NCBI GenBank assembly: GCA_930367215.1
Contig: OV884056.1
Location: 248,213,127 to 248,277,126, forward strand
Reading direction: 5' to 3'
DNA from: Pollenia angustigena
Taxonomy: Eukaryota; Arthropoda; Insecta; Diptera; Polleniidae
Length of the DNA stretch: 64,000 bases
Both the position numbers and the translations under genes were made by a program. Numbering within the stretch: position 1 is the first letter of the stretch; every line of letters begins with the position of its first letter. Under the pieces are notes generated by a model, which did no database searches, was not told the origin of the DNA, and saw only the letters and a program-made list of their open reading frames with translations. Below, in pieces: positions 23,488 to 35,128 of this stretch.

Positions 23488-23550
23488 TCTATACGGCTAT
23501 GCGATGAAGAATTTGATATTCGCAAAAATTGCAAAAAGTTATGACCCAAA
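23488..23550 (+). pseudogene. 60-bp mariner transposase fragment
   Basis: TACGGCTATGCGATGAAGAA and the following ATTTGATATTCGCAAAAATTG match positions 31038-31088 of the larger mariner relic almost base for base. Nothing else of that element is nearby, so this is a decayed remnant or a captured piece. Confidence 0.7.
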
Positions 23551-23655
23551 TACAGATGTATTAATTGTAGAGATGTGTTAATAATTGAATAGAGCTCCTT
23601 AGTATGTATATGAAGCATTTTTCCGAAAATTACTGTAATATACATAAATCTATAT

Positions 23656-23735
23656 ATGTATATATAAAACAGGATGTGTGTATGTGTGTAACGTATAGAC
23701 TCCAATTGCACCACCAATGAATGACATATACATAT
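23656..23735. repeat. Inverted deletion derivative of the 21205-21395 repeat
   Basis: ACAGGATGTGTGTATGTGTG, then AACGTATAGACTCC, then TTGCACCACCAATGAATGAC, are the reverse complement of two blocks that lie about 130 bp apart at 21217-21395; the part between them is missing. Confidence 0.6.
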
Positions 23736-23949
23736 ATTTATTTTTTTTAGCTTTTAATGCCCTCCAAAATAATTAGTTGTGAAGAGGGTATACTAAGTTT
23801 GCCATTAGTATTTGTATTTATTAATTAGATTTTCTAACACAACAAGACACAATATCTTTTAAATTATAGTATTAGAATCATACACGTTAAGTTAAACAAA
23901 TTTAGTTGAATATTTAAAAATAAAACTGCAAAAAACTGCATTCCGTGTG

Positions 23950-24557
23950 AAACTTTTTTATTATTCATCTCAGACCCCATAAAATATATAAATTCTGGGT
24001 CGTTGAGTAATTCTTAGTCGATTTAGCCATGCCCGTCTGTCTGCCCGTCTGTTGAAAACACGCTCACTTTCGAAAAACTCAAAAGAACTAAACAGACTTG
24101 GTGTCAAATTGTAGTGGAACCACCACCTAAAAAAAATTGATAATTTTGTTCCAAAAACTAACATAAATGGTGGAATACGATTTTGCAAAAATTCGTTTTA
24201 TTTGACTGGAAATCACGCTGTAATTTCGTGAAGATCGGTCCATAATTTACCCTAGGCCCCATATAAACCCCCATTCCGGAAAACAGTTTAGTACGCCTCA
24301 GTCCGTAAAAAATAATGATATCATAACAAAATTTGGTAAATAAAAGTTTTATAGGATTAGAAATAAGACTGTGAAGTTTCGTGAAGATCAGTTCATAATT
24401 TACCCTAGGCCCCATATAAACCTTACTCCCGGCAAAGAGCTTAGTACGCCTAAAAACGATAAATAGACATCATACAGATATTACTCCTAAAACATGCAAA
24501 CTGTCGGTGGAGGGTATCAAAGATTCGGCACAGCCGAATATAGCACTCTAACTTGTT
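23950..24557. repeat. Dispersed fly repeat with 123-bp internal units
   Basis: The right end is ATTCGGCACAGCCGAATATA followed by GCACTCTAACTTG, the same end as the TIR element 26854-28338. Inside, two copies of a roughly 125-bp unit repeat TTTCGTGAAGATC, CATAATTTACCCTAGGCCCC and ATATAAACC. Frames here are by-products of the repeat. Confidence 0.65.
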
Positions 24558-25826
24558 TTTATTTAATTTTTTTTTTTTGAAAGCCATTGTCATGTTTTTC
24601 CAAACGAGATATCAAACTCTTAAGTCGATTATGTAGCTACGAAGATATTAAGAAAAAACTCATGTTAATAATGATCCAATATCAAAATTTTAAAACTTTC
24701 GAAATCCACGAATTCCGGTGATTTCCAACGATTTACCATTCCAATTCAAGCGGCTCCAATACCATTTGCGTCTTGCCTTTGCTATTACCATCAGCAATCA
24801 GCGATTACCCAAACATTGACTATTGCTGGCTTAAACGGCCAGATGTATGTGGCTTGCACCCGAGTGGACACGCCATAAAATTTATACGTTTTTACAACAA
24901 ATAAAAAAACAAAAAACATTGTCTATCGGCTGGCCTTAAGATGAAGTAATAAATCAATATAATTTCCAATATGCCTTAAATACATACGTTTCTTTTTTGA
25001 TTGAGCCCATATCTACACCATTTGTAAGTTATTCTGTAAAAAAAATTTATGATAGGTGTTCATTCCTTTGTTCCAAAATTTCGATATCCATTGGATATCA
25101 TGAGTTACAAGTATATTTGTTAGAGACGTATTAATATCATCACATTCAATATTGTACTAACCCTGTAGGAAGTCAAACACATTTATAACTTACTTCAAAC
25201 TGGTTTTTTTATAACCACATCTAGTTGATTAAGTGACTTTTTTCCTTGTCGACGACTCATTATTTTAACATGGGCATTTCATATGCAGTAGTCAATTGGC
25301 CATATTTGCATGACTTTTTAACTGACTACTAACTAATTATTTGTCAACCTATTTGTAATTAATTAAAAGTATTGTCAGTTTATAATAAATTATTTAAATT
25401 TTAAAAAATTTTTGTCAAAAAAATATATGTACATATGAACCTGCATACATATATCTTTATATATTTTGTTATAGAAATAATTATTTATGAAAATTTTGCA
25501 TTAAACTGCCCTAAATGATGATGTATAATAGTCCTGAAATAAATACGCCACATAATTGCTAGTACATAAACAGATTTGTATTGATTCATTTTTTAATTAT
25601 TTTAAAATGTTTGTATATATTTTTTTCATTTGACTTCATGTCATGCTTGTTTTACTTATTTTGATTTTATTTGTGTTTTACTTGTGCCTTTTTGGTGGAT
25701 ATCTGCATGAGATTTAAACCAATTTGTAGTCATTTAAAAAAAAGTTAATTTATAGTTAGTGTTTTTTGCAACTGACTTTTTTATTTACTACAGGGAACTA
25801 ATATACATACATACATAATTATGTGT
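24558..25826. other. AT-rich intergenic stretch, nothing assigned
   Basis: No gene or bounded element could be supported. Confidence 0.4.
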
Positions 25827-26384
25827 CAGTTTCAGTTAAAAGGGACCTACCCAACAAACACGAAGTCAAACCTTTGATATGAAATGACTTTATCATTTGA
25901 CATCAAACACAATTCTCTAACGTTTTTTAATTGTTTAATTTTACATTTATATTCAAATTGATAATGATTTCAAAATAAACATTTGATATCAAATGTTTTA
26001 TCAATTTGATGTCAATTTCAAATCATTTTCAATTTGAAATCAAAGCTCCGTGTTTGTTGGGTATGGATGAAAAAAATCTATTTTTATTTTGTGCTGGTTC
26101 ACAATCTTCAAGTTTTAGCCGTCAAGTCTTTAGCTTTAGGCAAAGAAGGGCAAAGAGAATGCCATTTCTTTTCCTCTCTCTCCTAAAAACTCAAGACTTG
26201 ACGGCTTAAATAGACAATACGCTCTTTCTAATGCAGCAAACCGCAGTTTTCTAACTGCGTTACTTTTGTCATAAGTAAGCTTTAAAATACACCTTTGATA
26301 AGAAAAAAAATGAACTTGTTAACTTTAAAATCGTTTTTCTCCAAAACTCATTTTTTGTCTATAGGTCCCTTTTAACTGAAACTG
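25827..26384. mobile_element. TIR element with CAGTTTCAGTTAAAAGGGAC ends
   Basis: CAGTTTCAGTTAAAAGGGAC at the left and its exact inverse GTCCCTTTTAACTGAAACTG at the right. A MITE (25850-26061) sits directly inside the left terminal repeat. The interior includes the repeat also seen at 18541-18690 and an inverted pair around AGCCGTCAAGTCTT/AAGACTTGACGGCT. No clear target duplication. Confidence 0.75.
25850..26061. mobile_element. MITE with CCCAACAAACACG ends, TA duplication
   Basis: The ends CCCAACAAACACG and CGTGTTTGTTGGG are inverted and flanked by TA (25848-25849, 26062-26063). The interior is rich in TTGATATCAAA and CAATTTGA words. A similar left end, CCCAGCAAACACACGAA, occurs at 10168. 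Confidence 0.75.
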
Positions 26385-26853
26385 CCACATATATTGTTTA
26401 CAAATAATTGACCTCGAGCCTGAAGAAACTTTTTATTTTTATTAAAAAAAAGGTCGAAGAAATAAAATTTAATTTAATTCTTTAAAACTTTAAACAAATC
26501 ACAAAGTTCGCTATTGATCAAAGGTCCGTCACATCAAAAATCAAAAAAATATTAAAAATACATACATATTACTCTTCTTAAGACACGTAAGCGCGATTTT
26601 TTTGAAATTTAATTTTTTGGTAGAAAATAACATTTGCCACCCGATTGCATTCTCATCTTCACAACGTTGTATGAAAACAAAAAAAATAAAATCAATTTTG
26701 TACAAAATAACATAGAAATGGCAATCTCTTTTCCCTTTTTTCCTAAAAGCTGAAGACTTGACGACTTAAACTTGACGTGTGTGAACCGGTACATATTTAA
26801 AGTTTGAAATTTTAAAGTCTCATCAACCAATCTTTTGCTTTTGAGATAAAAAA
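26385..26853. other. AT-rich stretch with a repeat fragment
   Basis: Positions 26700-26790 repeat AAGACTTGACGACTTAAAC-type text from the neighbouring TIR element in diverged form. Nothing else assigned. Confidence 0.4.
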
Positions 26854-28338
26854 AGTTAGAGTGCTATATTCGGCTGTGCCGAATTTTTGATACCCTCCAC
26901 CGACAGTTCAATTATTTCAGGAGTGATATCTACATGATAGCTATTTATTATAAATTTATCTTTATATAAACCATAGATGGGGGTAGTGCACTCATTTTGC
27001 AGTTTCCACTAACACTTAGTGATAGTGCAAAATGAATGCAATGATTTGATGTTGAGTGATGAGTTGAAAATTTGCAGCCTAACTAAGCATGAGTGATAGT
27101 TGTGTTAAAAACTTTTGCACTCAATAATAATTAATTTGATTTTAAAAAAAGCAATCATCCGTTTATTTCAACTTTTTTGTTCTTCACTCATTTGAGTGCA
27201 ACTAAAAATTTTGCACCCAATTTCAAGTTAAAATTGACTTGAGTTTATTTTTGTGCACTAATTTAAAACTTAATGCGGTGTTTATAGAACACGAGGGCCT
27301 TACTCGTCCGTTCAACTTATATTTAAAACAAAAACAAATTTCGGCGCTCATGTTCTATATATTACACATAAGACTAAACTTCATAAGAAAAAACAATTTT
27401 ATCCTTTTTTTTTTTAGCAATTTTAACTAGCTTGAGTAAAATATCATGATTCGTAAAAGTTTAAGCCGAACTTAAATGATTTTAAGGAGGGGAATATATA
27501 TTGGAGCCATGGTAAGTTATGAAAATGAATTTCAATAAATTTCAAAACAGCGGTGAAATTGGTTTAAGCGTTTACAGTGAATTTTCAGAAGGCTGCTAAA
27601 TATAGGGCCTATAGTAAATTATGGACCGATCATCACGAAATTTATTAGTGTTTTTTCTAGTGAGGTATTAAATGAAAATATGAACTGTGAAGTATTAAAT
27701 TTTATTCTGAAAGCATTATTTATTACGGTTTAAGGCGTATAAAACTGTTTTCCGGGAGTAGGGTTAATATGGGGCCTACGGTAAATTATGCACCGATCTG
27801 CACGAAATTTCACAATGTGATTTCTAGTCAATAAAACTGCAACGTACAAAATTTTATTATGATAGCATTATTTATTACGGTTTTAACCGTACTAAACTGT
27901 TTACTGAGAGTAGGATTTATATGGGTAAATTATGGACCGATCTGCACGACATTAAGCAGTGTGATTTGCATTCAAATAGAACGTATTTGTATCATTCCGT
28001 GCATTATTCCACCATTTATATTAGTTTTTCTAAAAAAATTCACAAAATTTTGGGTGGTGGTTCCACATTTTGATTCATAGCTCTGATCCTACTGAATTGA
28101 TTTTGCTGGATTTCAATCCAAAACTGCTTAGGATAACTTAAAGCAATTTGTCACCAAGTTTGTTCATTTCTTATCAATTACTTAATATAGGTTTAAACCG
28201 CAACCAATTTTAATGCAGATGTCTGTTTTTATAAAGATTATAATAAAAAAATAGACGTCATACAGATATTACTCCTAAAACTGTCGTTGGAGGGTATCAG
28301 AGATTCGGTACAGCCGAATATAGCACTCTAACTTGTTA
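26854..28338. mobile_element. TIR element with ~90-bp ends and 125-bp internal repeats
   Basis: The left end AGTTAGAGTGCTATATTCGG, then CTGTGCCGAAT, GATACCCTCCACCGACAGTT and AGGAGTGATATCT, is matched in inverted order by the right end over about 90 bp. Between 27490 and 27990 lie about four diverged copies of a ~125-bp unit with ATATGGGGCCTACGGTAAAT and GACCGATCTGCACGA. The single-ended repeat at 23950-24557 belongs to the same family. The class is unsettled: the ends are TIR-like but no transposase is present. Confidence 0.65.
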
Positions 28339-29149
28339 TAATTTTTTTTTATTTAGAGGGTAGTATAGATGAAAAAAAAATTATTCAATTCGGAACCTTG
28401 TTGTCCAAAATATCGAGCAAAATAAGTGCATATCGTACGTGACATAAAACGGAAGTGAGTTTAAGGTGAATGTCAAAAAATACGAAAATCTGCGAATTGT
28501 GGGAGGTTTTTCTTCTTTTTTTTAATATTTTACATTTCCTCTATAATCCGTAATTGGAAAATAAAAATTTTTTTTGGATTGTTTATAATGATATCGTTCG
28601 TGACATACCGTACGTGACATATTTTTCTCTTATAGTATTTACATGGCATGAAAAATATTTTTTTTTTTAAATATATGTATATAAAAACTTAAAACAAACA
28701 AGTAAGAAAGTATAGTCGGTCAAGCCCGTCCATATGATACCCTATACTATAATATTAAAAAAAAAATTTTTTGAGAGTGTACCCTACTTGGGGCCCGTGG
28801 CCAATCAAGATCGCCAGAACAGAATTATGCTATGAGGTTAAGAATTATATAAACGTTATTTGTGCCGAATATTATTTAGATATCTCCATCAATATGAGAT
28901 TTGTTTGCCCCTAGCCGATTTAAGGAAGGGGGTTTATATGGGACCTATGGTTATTTTGGTCCTATCGTAAAAGTCACTGTCGGAAATTTTTGTGTAAATA
29001 CCAACATTTATAAGGAAGTTATGGTACCTAAAGCTATTTTCGGGAGTAGCACTTGTATGGGAGCTATGGTCAAATATGGACCGATTCCAAAAAAGTTTTG
29101 TAAGATGATTTTGATTGTAATAAAATAAGGTTTGACCAAATTTAAACTA
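28339..29149. repeat. Dispersed fly repeat, second AACAAGTAAGAAAGTATAGTC copy
   Basis: From 28697 the text AACAAGTAAGAAAGTATAGT, GGTCAAGCCCGTCCATATGA and GATACCCTATAC follows the repeat at 9547. Positions 28915-29100 contain two GTTTATATGGGACCTATGG-type units related to the repeat at 27490. The part before 28697 contains CGTACGTGACAT motifs, described as a finding. Confidence 0.55.
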
Positions 29150-29794
29150 ATGGTGTTTTCTTTTCTGACAATAATGTTCCATATATGCTACCATCGTGCG
29201 GGTTTTTGTTCCATTCTAAAAATATATGCAAAAATGTGAGAAGTTGTCGTTTTCCTTTCTAAACATGTTGCAACAATAAATGGCAAATTTGTTCCATGTC
29301 TTACCCGCAGTTATAACTGAGTGTGAGATAATACCCTTTTTTGCATCTGCGTAAAGTACTTTTTTATGCAAGCAAGTATTTTTTGTCCTTGTGTTTTTGG
29401 ACAATTTGCGTTCTATTGTGATTTTTGTTATATTGTGATGGATATAAAAACTTTTTGTTTTTCGTTTGCTTTAGTTTTATTATATTTTTTGTCGCAAAAT
29501 TTTTAACAACAGCTGACATTAATTATTGAAAATCAGTGCTGTTAACGCTTATTGCAATTTTAAGAAAATTTAACATTGAAAATTGCTACAAGCGTGGTGA
29601 ATATCGCTTTTAGTAAAAACTTTGCATTCAATATCTAACACGCTAAATACACATTAGTGTTGAGTGTAAAACGTAGCAATTATTTTGTTCCACTGTAATT
29701 AAGAAAAATGTATCACTTTGTAAGGGTTCGTGTAACCTTATAAATATATTACACAACTATAATGCATCATTATTTTTTAGAAAAGAAAACACCA
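29150..29794. mobile_element. TIR element with TGGTGTTTTCTTTTCT ends
   Basis: TGGTGTTTTCTTTTCT at the left and AGAAAAGAAAACACCA at the right are inverted. The interior contains a CATTGAAAATTG-rich inverted portion but no coding frame. Confidence 0.65.
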
Positions 29795-30461
29795 TAAATA
29801 CCAACATAATAAGATGATGCATTTAGTTGCATTTTAGTACTTACAATTTCGTACGTGACGAGCTTTAAAAGCTTATAAAATTTTTATTATACCAATTTAA
29901 AAAAAAATTCCGATCAATATTTTTTTGCAGCAAATATCTTGCTTTGAATTTTTATTTTGAAATATCTAAGACTGCCACGTACGTGACATTAGAATAGCAT
30001 CCAAAACAAATACAAAAATATACCGCTAATCGAACTATAAATTTGTTCTTTCGTCATGGATCTTGTTCATTGTTGCCAGGGTTGCCAATATCTGTTTTTA
30101 ATCGCTATAACTAAAAATTAATCAATGAGAAAATGAGTTAAATCTATTATTTTTTGCTTTTTAAAAATTGTAATAAGCTAAAAGTACCATATTTGAAAAA
30201 AAGTTTCAAGCTTTTTAATTTTTTGAGTCGTGGTTGACATTCTCATGGATATGCCCATATGCCATATATGTATTTTAAATATATTTAATAAGTAACTGTA
30301 TAGCTAAAATGTAAAGCTATTTTTTTGGGTTTAATGAAATATATTTTAAGTTTAAAGTGCAAGTTGATTTACATAATGGAAAAATATCTTGTGCAACTTT
30401 TATGCAAATTTTCTCTGAAAATTATCAATGTTTCATATAAAATCTGCTAAACAACTCATCT
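29795..30461. other. AT-rich intergenic stretch, nothing assigned
   Basis: Two of the five CGTACGTGAC motifs of this neighbourhood fall here (29850, 29978). No gene seen. Confidence 0.4.
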
Positions 30462-30574
30462 AAAGGGTGGTTAAATTGTAAGGGCCGATGTTGAATGTGA
30501 ACCACACCTAAACGCCAAGTTTTTTTCCGAATTTTATTTGATATTCTCTATTTCAGACTTACTCAATTTGAACC

Positions 30575-31230
30575 ATGGAGAGATACACAATCCAACAACG
30601 TGTTAAAGTTATCCAGACTTATTATGAAAATGGGCGTTCAAATCAAAATGCATATCGTGCACTTCGTGATTTTTTTGGTCAATTTGATCGTCCAAATGTG
30701 CGTACAATCGCAAAAATCGTGGAAAAATTCGAGCAAACCGGGTCTGTAGAAGATGTGAGAACACCAGTGCATGCTCGTACAGCTCGTACTGCAGAAAATA
30801 TTGCTGCTGTTCGCGATAGTGTGGCTGAAGAGCCGTCCACCTCAACTCGTCGTCGTACCCAACAATTGCACCTCTCACGCTCGTCGTTGATGAACATTAT
30901 GCATAAAGACCTGCATTTACACGCTTACAAGGTGCAATTGGCTCAAGAACTAAAGCCTCTTGACATTGGTGGCAAGAAATGGCAACAGTGGATGATCAAT
31001 TTTCGAAGAAAATCATCTTCAGTGATGAGGCACATTTACGGCTATGCGATGAAGAATTTGATATTCACAGAAATTGCAAAAAGTTATTACCCTACTGTAC
31101 ATACTATACAGCTCGAATGTTCCTCGAGCCCCCGTTATTTTATTATAATGCAGCTTTTTTCCTGCATGGCAAAACTCTTTCTCGATATCGAAACATGGAT
31201 TCAAAGTCCCTATCTCTGCTCCCAATAGAA
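30575..31230 (+). pseudogene. Mariner-family transposase, frameshifted and truncated
   Basis: Starting at the ATG at 30575, about 130 residues read cleanly as the N-terminal DNA-binding half of a mariner-like transposase of the group that opens MERYTIQQRVKVIQ. It has the helix-turn-helix segment RALRDFFGQFDRPNVRTIAK and the second segment RTQQLHLSRSSLMNIMHKDL, ending in QELKPLD. After that the frame shifts: the continuation FSKKIIFSDEAHL, with the first catalytic Asp (in FSDE), is read in the next frame (from about 30985). Beyond EEFDIHRNCKKL the homology stops, so the second and third catalytic acidic residues are absent. Upstream 30465-30574 is probably the element's 5' untranslated part. 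It cannot encode active transposase. A related relic lies at 38330-40470, and a fragment at 23488. Confidence 0.88.
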
Positions 31231-32048
31231 GCTCCCATAGAATTTGTAAAAGGTATGGAAAAACATGAAATCGGTCGAATATGAGTTATTTTTGAAAGAC
31301 ATATTTCGAAAACATAACTTTTCACGGCGCGTTCCATTAAACATAGTTTTTTTAAGTTCAAAGCCATAATCTTGGGGATATAGAAATTGGGGTACCTGAT
31401 GTTATTTTTAGCAAGAATAAAAAAATTAAAATTAATTTATTTAACTTAAAAAAGCTGTTTTCAACAAAAACACGGAATCGACAAGTGTTGCCATATTTTT
31501 TTTTACAAAAACTGACAGTTGAATAATAAAAATCTGTTTTATCGAAAACATGCTCCTTAAAATAGTAAAAAGAAATGATAAAACCATATACAAGGTATAT
31601 TTACACAATATACCTTGTCAGCGGACAGACAAAAACCCCAATTGTCAAATTCGTGTGTATGAGCCAAAATGTGTACATGTGTGCGTAAATTGTTTTTGTT
31701 TTATATGAAAAGTCGGGTATTTTTAAAGAGCAGCATGTCTACACTCCCAAATTAGTCTACCTTGTGTTAATGTAACTTGACCATATTCTTGTATTTTAAA
31801 TTCATTTTTAATGAAGTAAAAAACAAAACAATTTTTAATAATACATATTCATACATAGTACATATAGGTATGTGATCGTAGCTGCCACTACAAAAAAATT
31901 ATTATGTACAACCAAAACATTTGAAAAAGTTACCAAATGTGAAAGAATATAACAAAATTTAAAATTCCTTTTGTTAAATAAAAAAAAAAAATGGAAATTA
32001 ATTTAAAGCTGCATTGTAATACAAACGTTATTTGCACTTTATAGTAAG
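31231..32048. other. AT-rich intergenic stretch with a 29-bp palindrome
   Basis: No gene seen. ACAAGGTATATT..AATATACCTTGT at 31590-31618 is the second copy of the palindrome described at 15332. Confidence 0.5.
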
Positions 32049-33640
32049 ACTAGCTTGACCCGGCGCGCCTTGCTACCCCAATCAAAATAAAATTAGTAAA
32101 CATTTTTTTAAAACAGATCTCGTGTATTGATTACAAAGCATCTTGTATAAATTTAATTGCTTTTACAGTAACCGTTCTACAGATATCCAGAAATTTCAAG
32201 TGTATTCGTATGGGAGGTGCCATTCGTACTTTTTCCATTGAACCTATTTTTTTAAAGATGTTGTGTATTATTATCTAAGCTATTTGTACAAAATTGGAAT
32301 ACTGTCACTTTTACAGGTGCCACGCCTACCAACAAATTAAAAAATATTAATAGCCTATGTGTCGAATCAGAAAATTACTGTGAAAATTTTAGTAGTTAAG
32401 GGGTAGTTTACCATAAGAGTGGATCCTATAAAGCTTGATGTCTTTTATATTCAGATATTCGGTATTAAATATTTTCATTCTATGGAGGGTACTTCTCTAC
32501 TTCCGTCTACCCGCCAATTTTTATTTTAAGGGCCATTATAACAACTTAAAGTTAGCTAAAGTTAAGATTAAATTGACAGATAATAATGTGTTATCTGTCA
32601 AAAAGCGTCTGTTAACTGTCGTATAACAGCTAACGCCAAGTTATAATAATGACCCTAAATCTTATAACTTACCATATTATTGGCTTTAGCCACTTTTGAA
32701 GACTCTAGCTAAAATAGTTCTTCAGTTACGCAATATTTAATATATGCATCCTTTGGGGGTTATTGCTATACCTGTGCCTACCCCCTTAGTTTTTATTTTT
32801 AAAGGTGAAGTTTACTTTAAGATTGAGTCCTACCAAGTAAGAACATTATCAATACAACAGTTTTTAAGATATGCACTATTTAGCATTGGCGTCATATGGG
32901 GGTAACACTTCCCCTGCTGCTACCTTATTACAATTTCAGGGCTTACTGCAAAAAGTTCAAGAAAATGGCTGCAGCGGCTCTTAAGATGAGCGAAACTTAA
33001 TATTGGCATCTTAAGGAGTGTACCACTTCCCCTGCTCCTATCGAAGAAATAAGTAGCCTATTTTGTTTTCAGTGCTCACGTGATGTAAGTGCTAAAATTT
33101 CAGGAAAATCGGTTTAGTAGTTTATCAGTCTATAAGCAAATAAAGAAAACAGACACAGACAAACAATTTTAATTTTTATATATAAAGATTTATTGCTCCC
33201 CATGCACCTATCCCTATTATTTTTATTTTGAAAGGTGCAGTTTATCCTAAGAGTGTGTCCTAAAAAGCTGGAAGACTTTTGTCTTCAGATATTAGGTATT
33301 TAACATTTTCGTTCTTTGGGGGGTACTGCTCCTCCTCCGCCTACCCCGCACATTTTTATTTTGGAATCTGTAGTGTAACGTAATAGTGGCTTAAACAACG
33401 TTAGAAGACTCTAGCTTTAATAGTTCTTCAATTACGCGATATTTAACATATGCATCCGATGGGGGGTATTGCTCCTCCTGAGCCTACACTCTTTTTAATT
33501 TCTAAAGGTGTAGTTTACCATGAGAGTGACTCCTACCAAGTTTGAGCAATTTCACCATAACAGTTCTTAAGATATGCGATATTTAATATTGGCGTCCTAT
33601 GGGACTAAATAAATAAATAGCCTCATATTTTTGACCCATA
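32049..33640. repeat. Dispersed repeat starting CTAGCTTGACCCGGC, partly duplicated
   Basis: CTAGCTTGACCCGGCGCGCC at 32049 and the tail AATTTTTATATATAAAGAT at 33170-33188 are the head and tail texts of a repeat common in insect introns, probably a non-autonomous RTE-type LINE relic. From 33189 the body is repeated with divergence: ATTCAGATATTCGGTATTAA (32450) returns as TTCAGATATTAGGTATTTAA (33281), and the GGGGGTATTGCT block occurs at least three times. The same tail text stands alone at 50586-50616. Confidence 0.5.
32529..32656. mobile_element. 128-bp MITE, AGGGYCATTATAAC ends
   Basis: AGGGCCATTATAACAACTTA at the left and AAGTTATAATAATGACCCT at the right are inverted, with AGTTAGCTAA/AGCTAACGCC further in. 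It lies in the repeat 32049-33640. Confidence 0.65.
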
Positions 33641-35128
33641 TTACTCAGTATGGCCCTAACCACCTTTAAGATTGGACACATTCACTTTTTTTCAATATTC
33701 CCCATATCTTAAATACTAAAATTTCAATTAATGGAAAACACTTGTGTTGACTTTAATATTTTATTGTTGTTTTAAATAATGATAAATACGATTAAAACGT
33801 TAAATTCGCTTTCGGGTAGGTGGAGCTGAGAGAAGATAAAATAAAAATGTATTAAATACCAAAGAACAAATTATTTTGAAATATGTATTCGTACAAATAA
33901 ATTTTATTTTACGTATAAAATAAAAAATACAAGATTAATTTCATTATCATTAAAATGAAACTGTCATAAAATGTTATGCTCTTAAATGACACATTTACAC
34001 TCAATTAATAAAACAAAACAGAGTAGTAGTGTTTTGTATTGTTTTCTTTTTTATTATGCTGATGATGATGATCATCATCATCATCAACATCACTTGATGT
34101 GGATTGTTTACTTTGCCACCTATTGTTGCATTTTGATTGAGGGAATACCTGTGGCAAAATATTTTTATGTTGTTGTTTTCTTTTTATTGTTGTAGACGCA
34201 CGTCTGCCGCAATTGTTTTTAATTTTTTGTCATATCTAAGTTGCACATACTCATACTATTTGTCACTCTTCTTCTATCTACTAGTGATACCAATATATTT
34301 TCACTCTTTTTTTGTTGTTTTCCTTTTTTTTTTGTTGTTGTATGATTGATGCAACAATAGAACTAAATAAACACTGAAGTATTCGTGTAAACAAGTGTTA
34401 TTAATAATAAAGTTAAAAAAAACTAACGATCTTAAGAAATGGCCACATCGACTGTTGTAAAGTTGAGAAATTGGTGTGTAAATATATTTGAGATTTTTTT
34501 TTTTATTTGACTCAAATTATAAATAGAGAGTTTCTGAGTGACAAAATGTGGGTAAAATATCCCCAAACTTTTAAAAAAGTGCATTTTCTTGTTCACAAGA
34601 TGAGAACATTTTTCTCTGCGGCATAAGCTGGACATAAACTAAGGAACATGTACATATATATTTAAATAAGATTTGATTTATTATTGTTAGTTCATATTTA
34701 ATTATATTAAGGTGCCAATACGTACTTTGTTTTCGAGTACAATCATCTATTTAAACTGGCTGTCATCTAAAACATTTGTGTTCCCTTTTTGTAAACTTTT
34801 TTCATAATCTGTCATCTTTGTCATCTTTATTTTTTTAAACATGATTAATATTTGTTTTCTATTTTATAAATCAAAATAAATTTTATATCACGGCGGTCAC
34901 AGGTTTTTCTCTATAAAATCGTATGGAAAATGTCGTGACATGCTTGTTCTGTCCATACTCCTAGTGAACTCTCATAAACTTGCAGTATGAAATTTTGAAT
35001 AAGTTAATTCAATGAATTTTAAAGTTGTCTGTAAAATACATATGTAAAAAATCTTGAAGTCAAATAAATTTTTTAATTTTATTTTATATGTTTAGAGAAA
35101 TCCAAAAAAAGGACTGAGAAATTAGATA
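33641..35128. other. AT-rich intergenic stretch, nothing assigned
   Basis: Contains a short GATGATGATGATCATCATCA palindromic triplet repeat at 34061-34085 and TTGTTGTT tracts. No gene seen. Confidence 0.4.

Noticed and set aside
34061..34090. GATGAT/ATCATC tract as a regulatory hairpin
   Set aside because: A simple triplet repeat of a type common in fly DNA; nothing around it suggests function.
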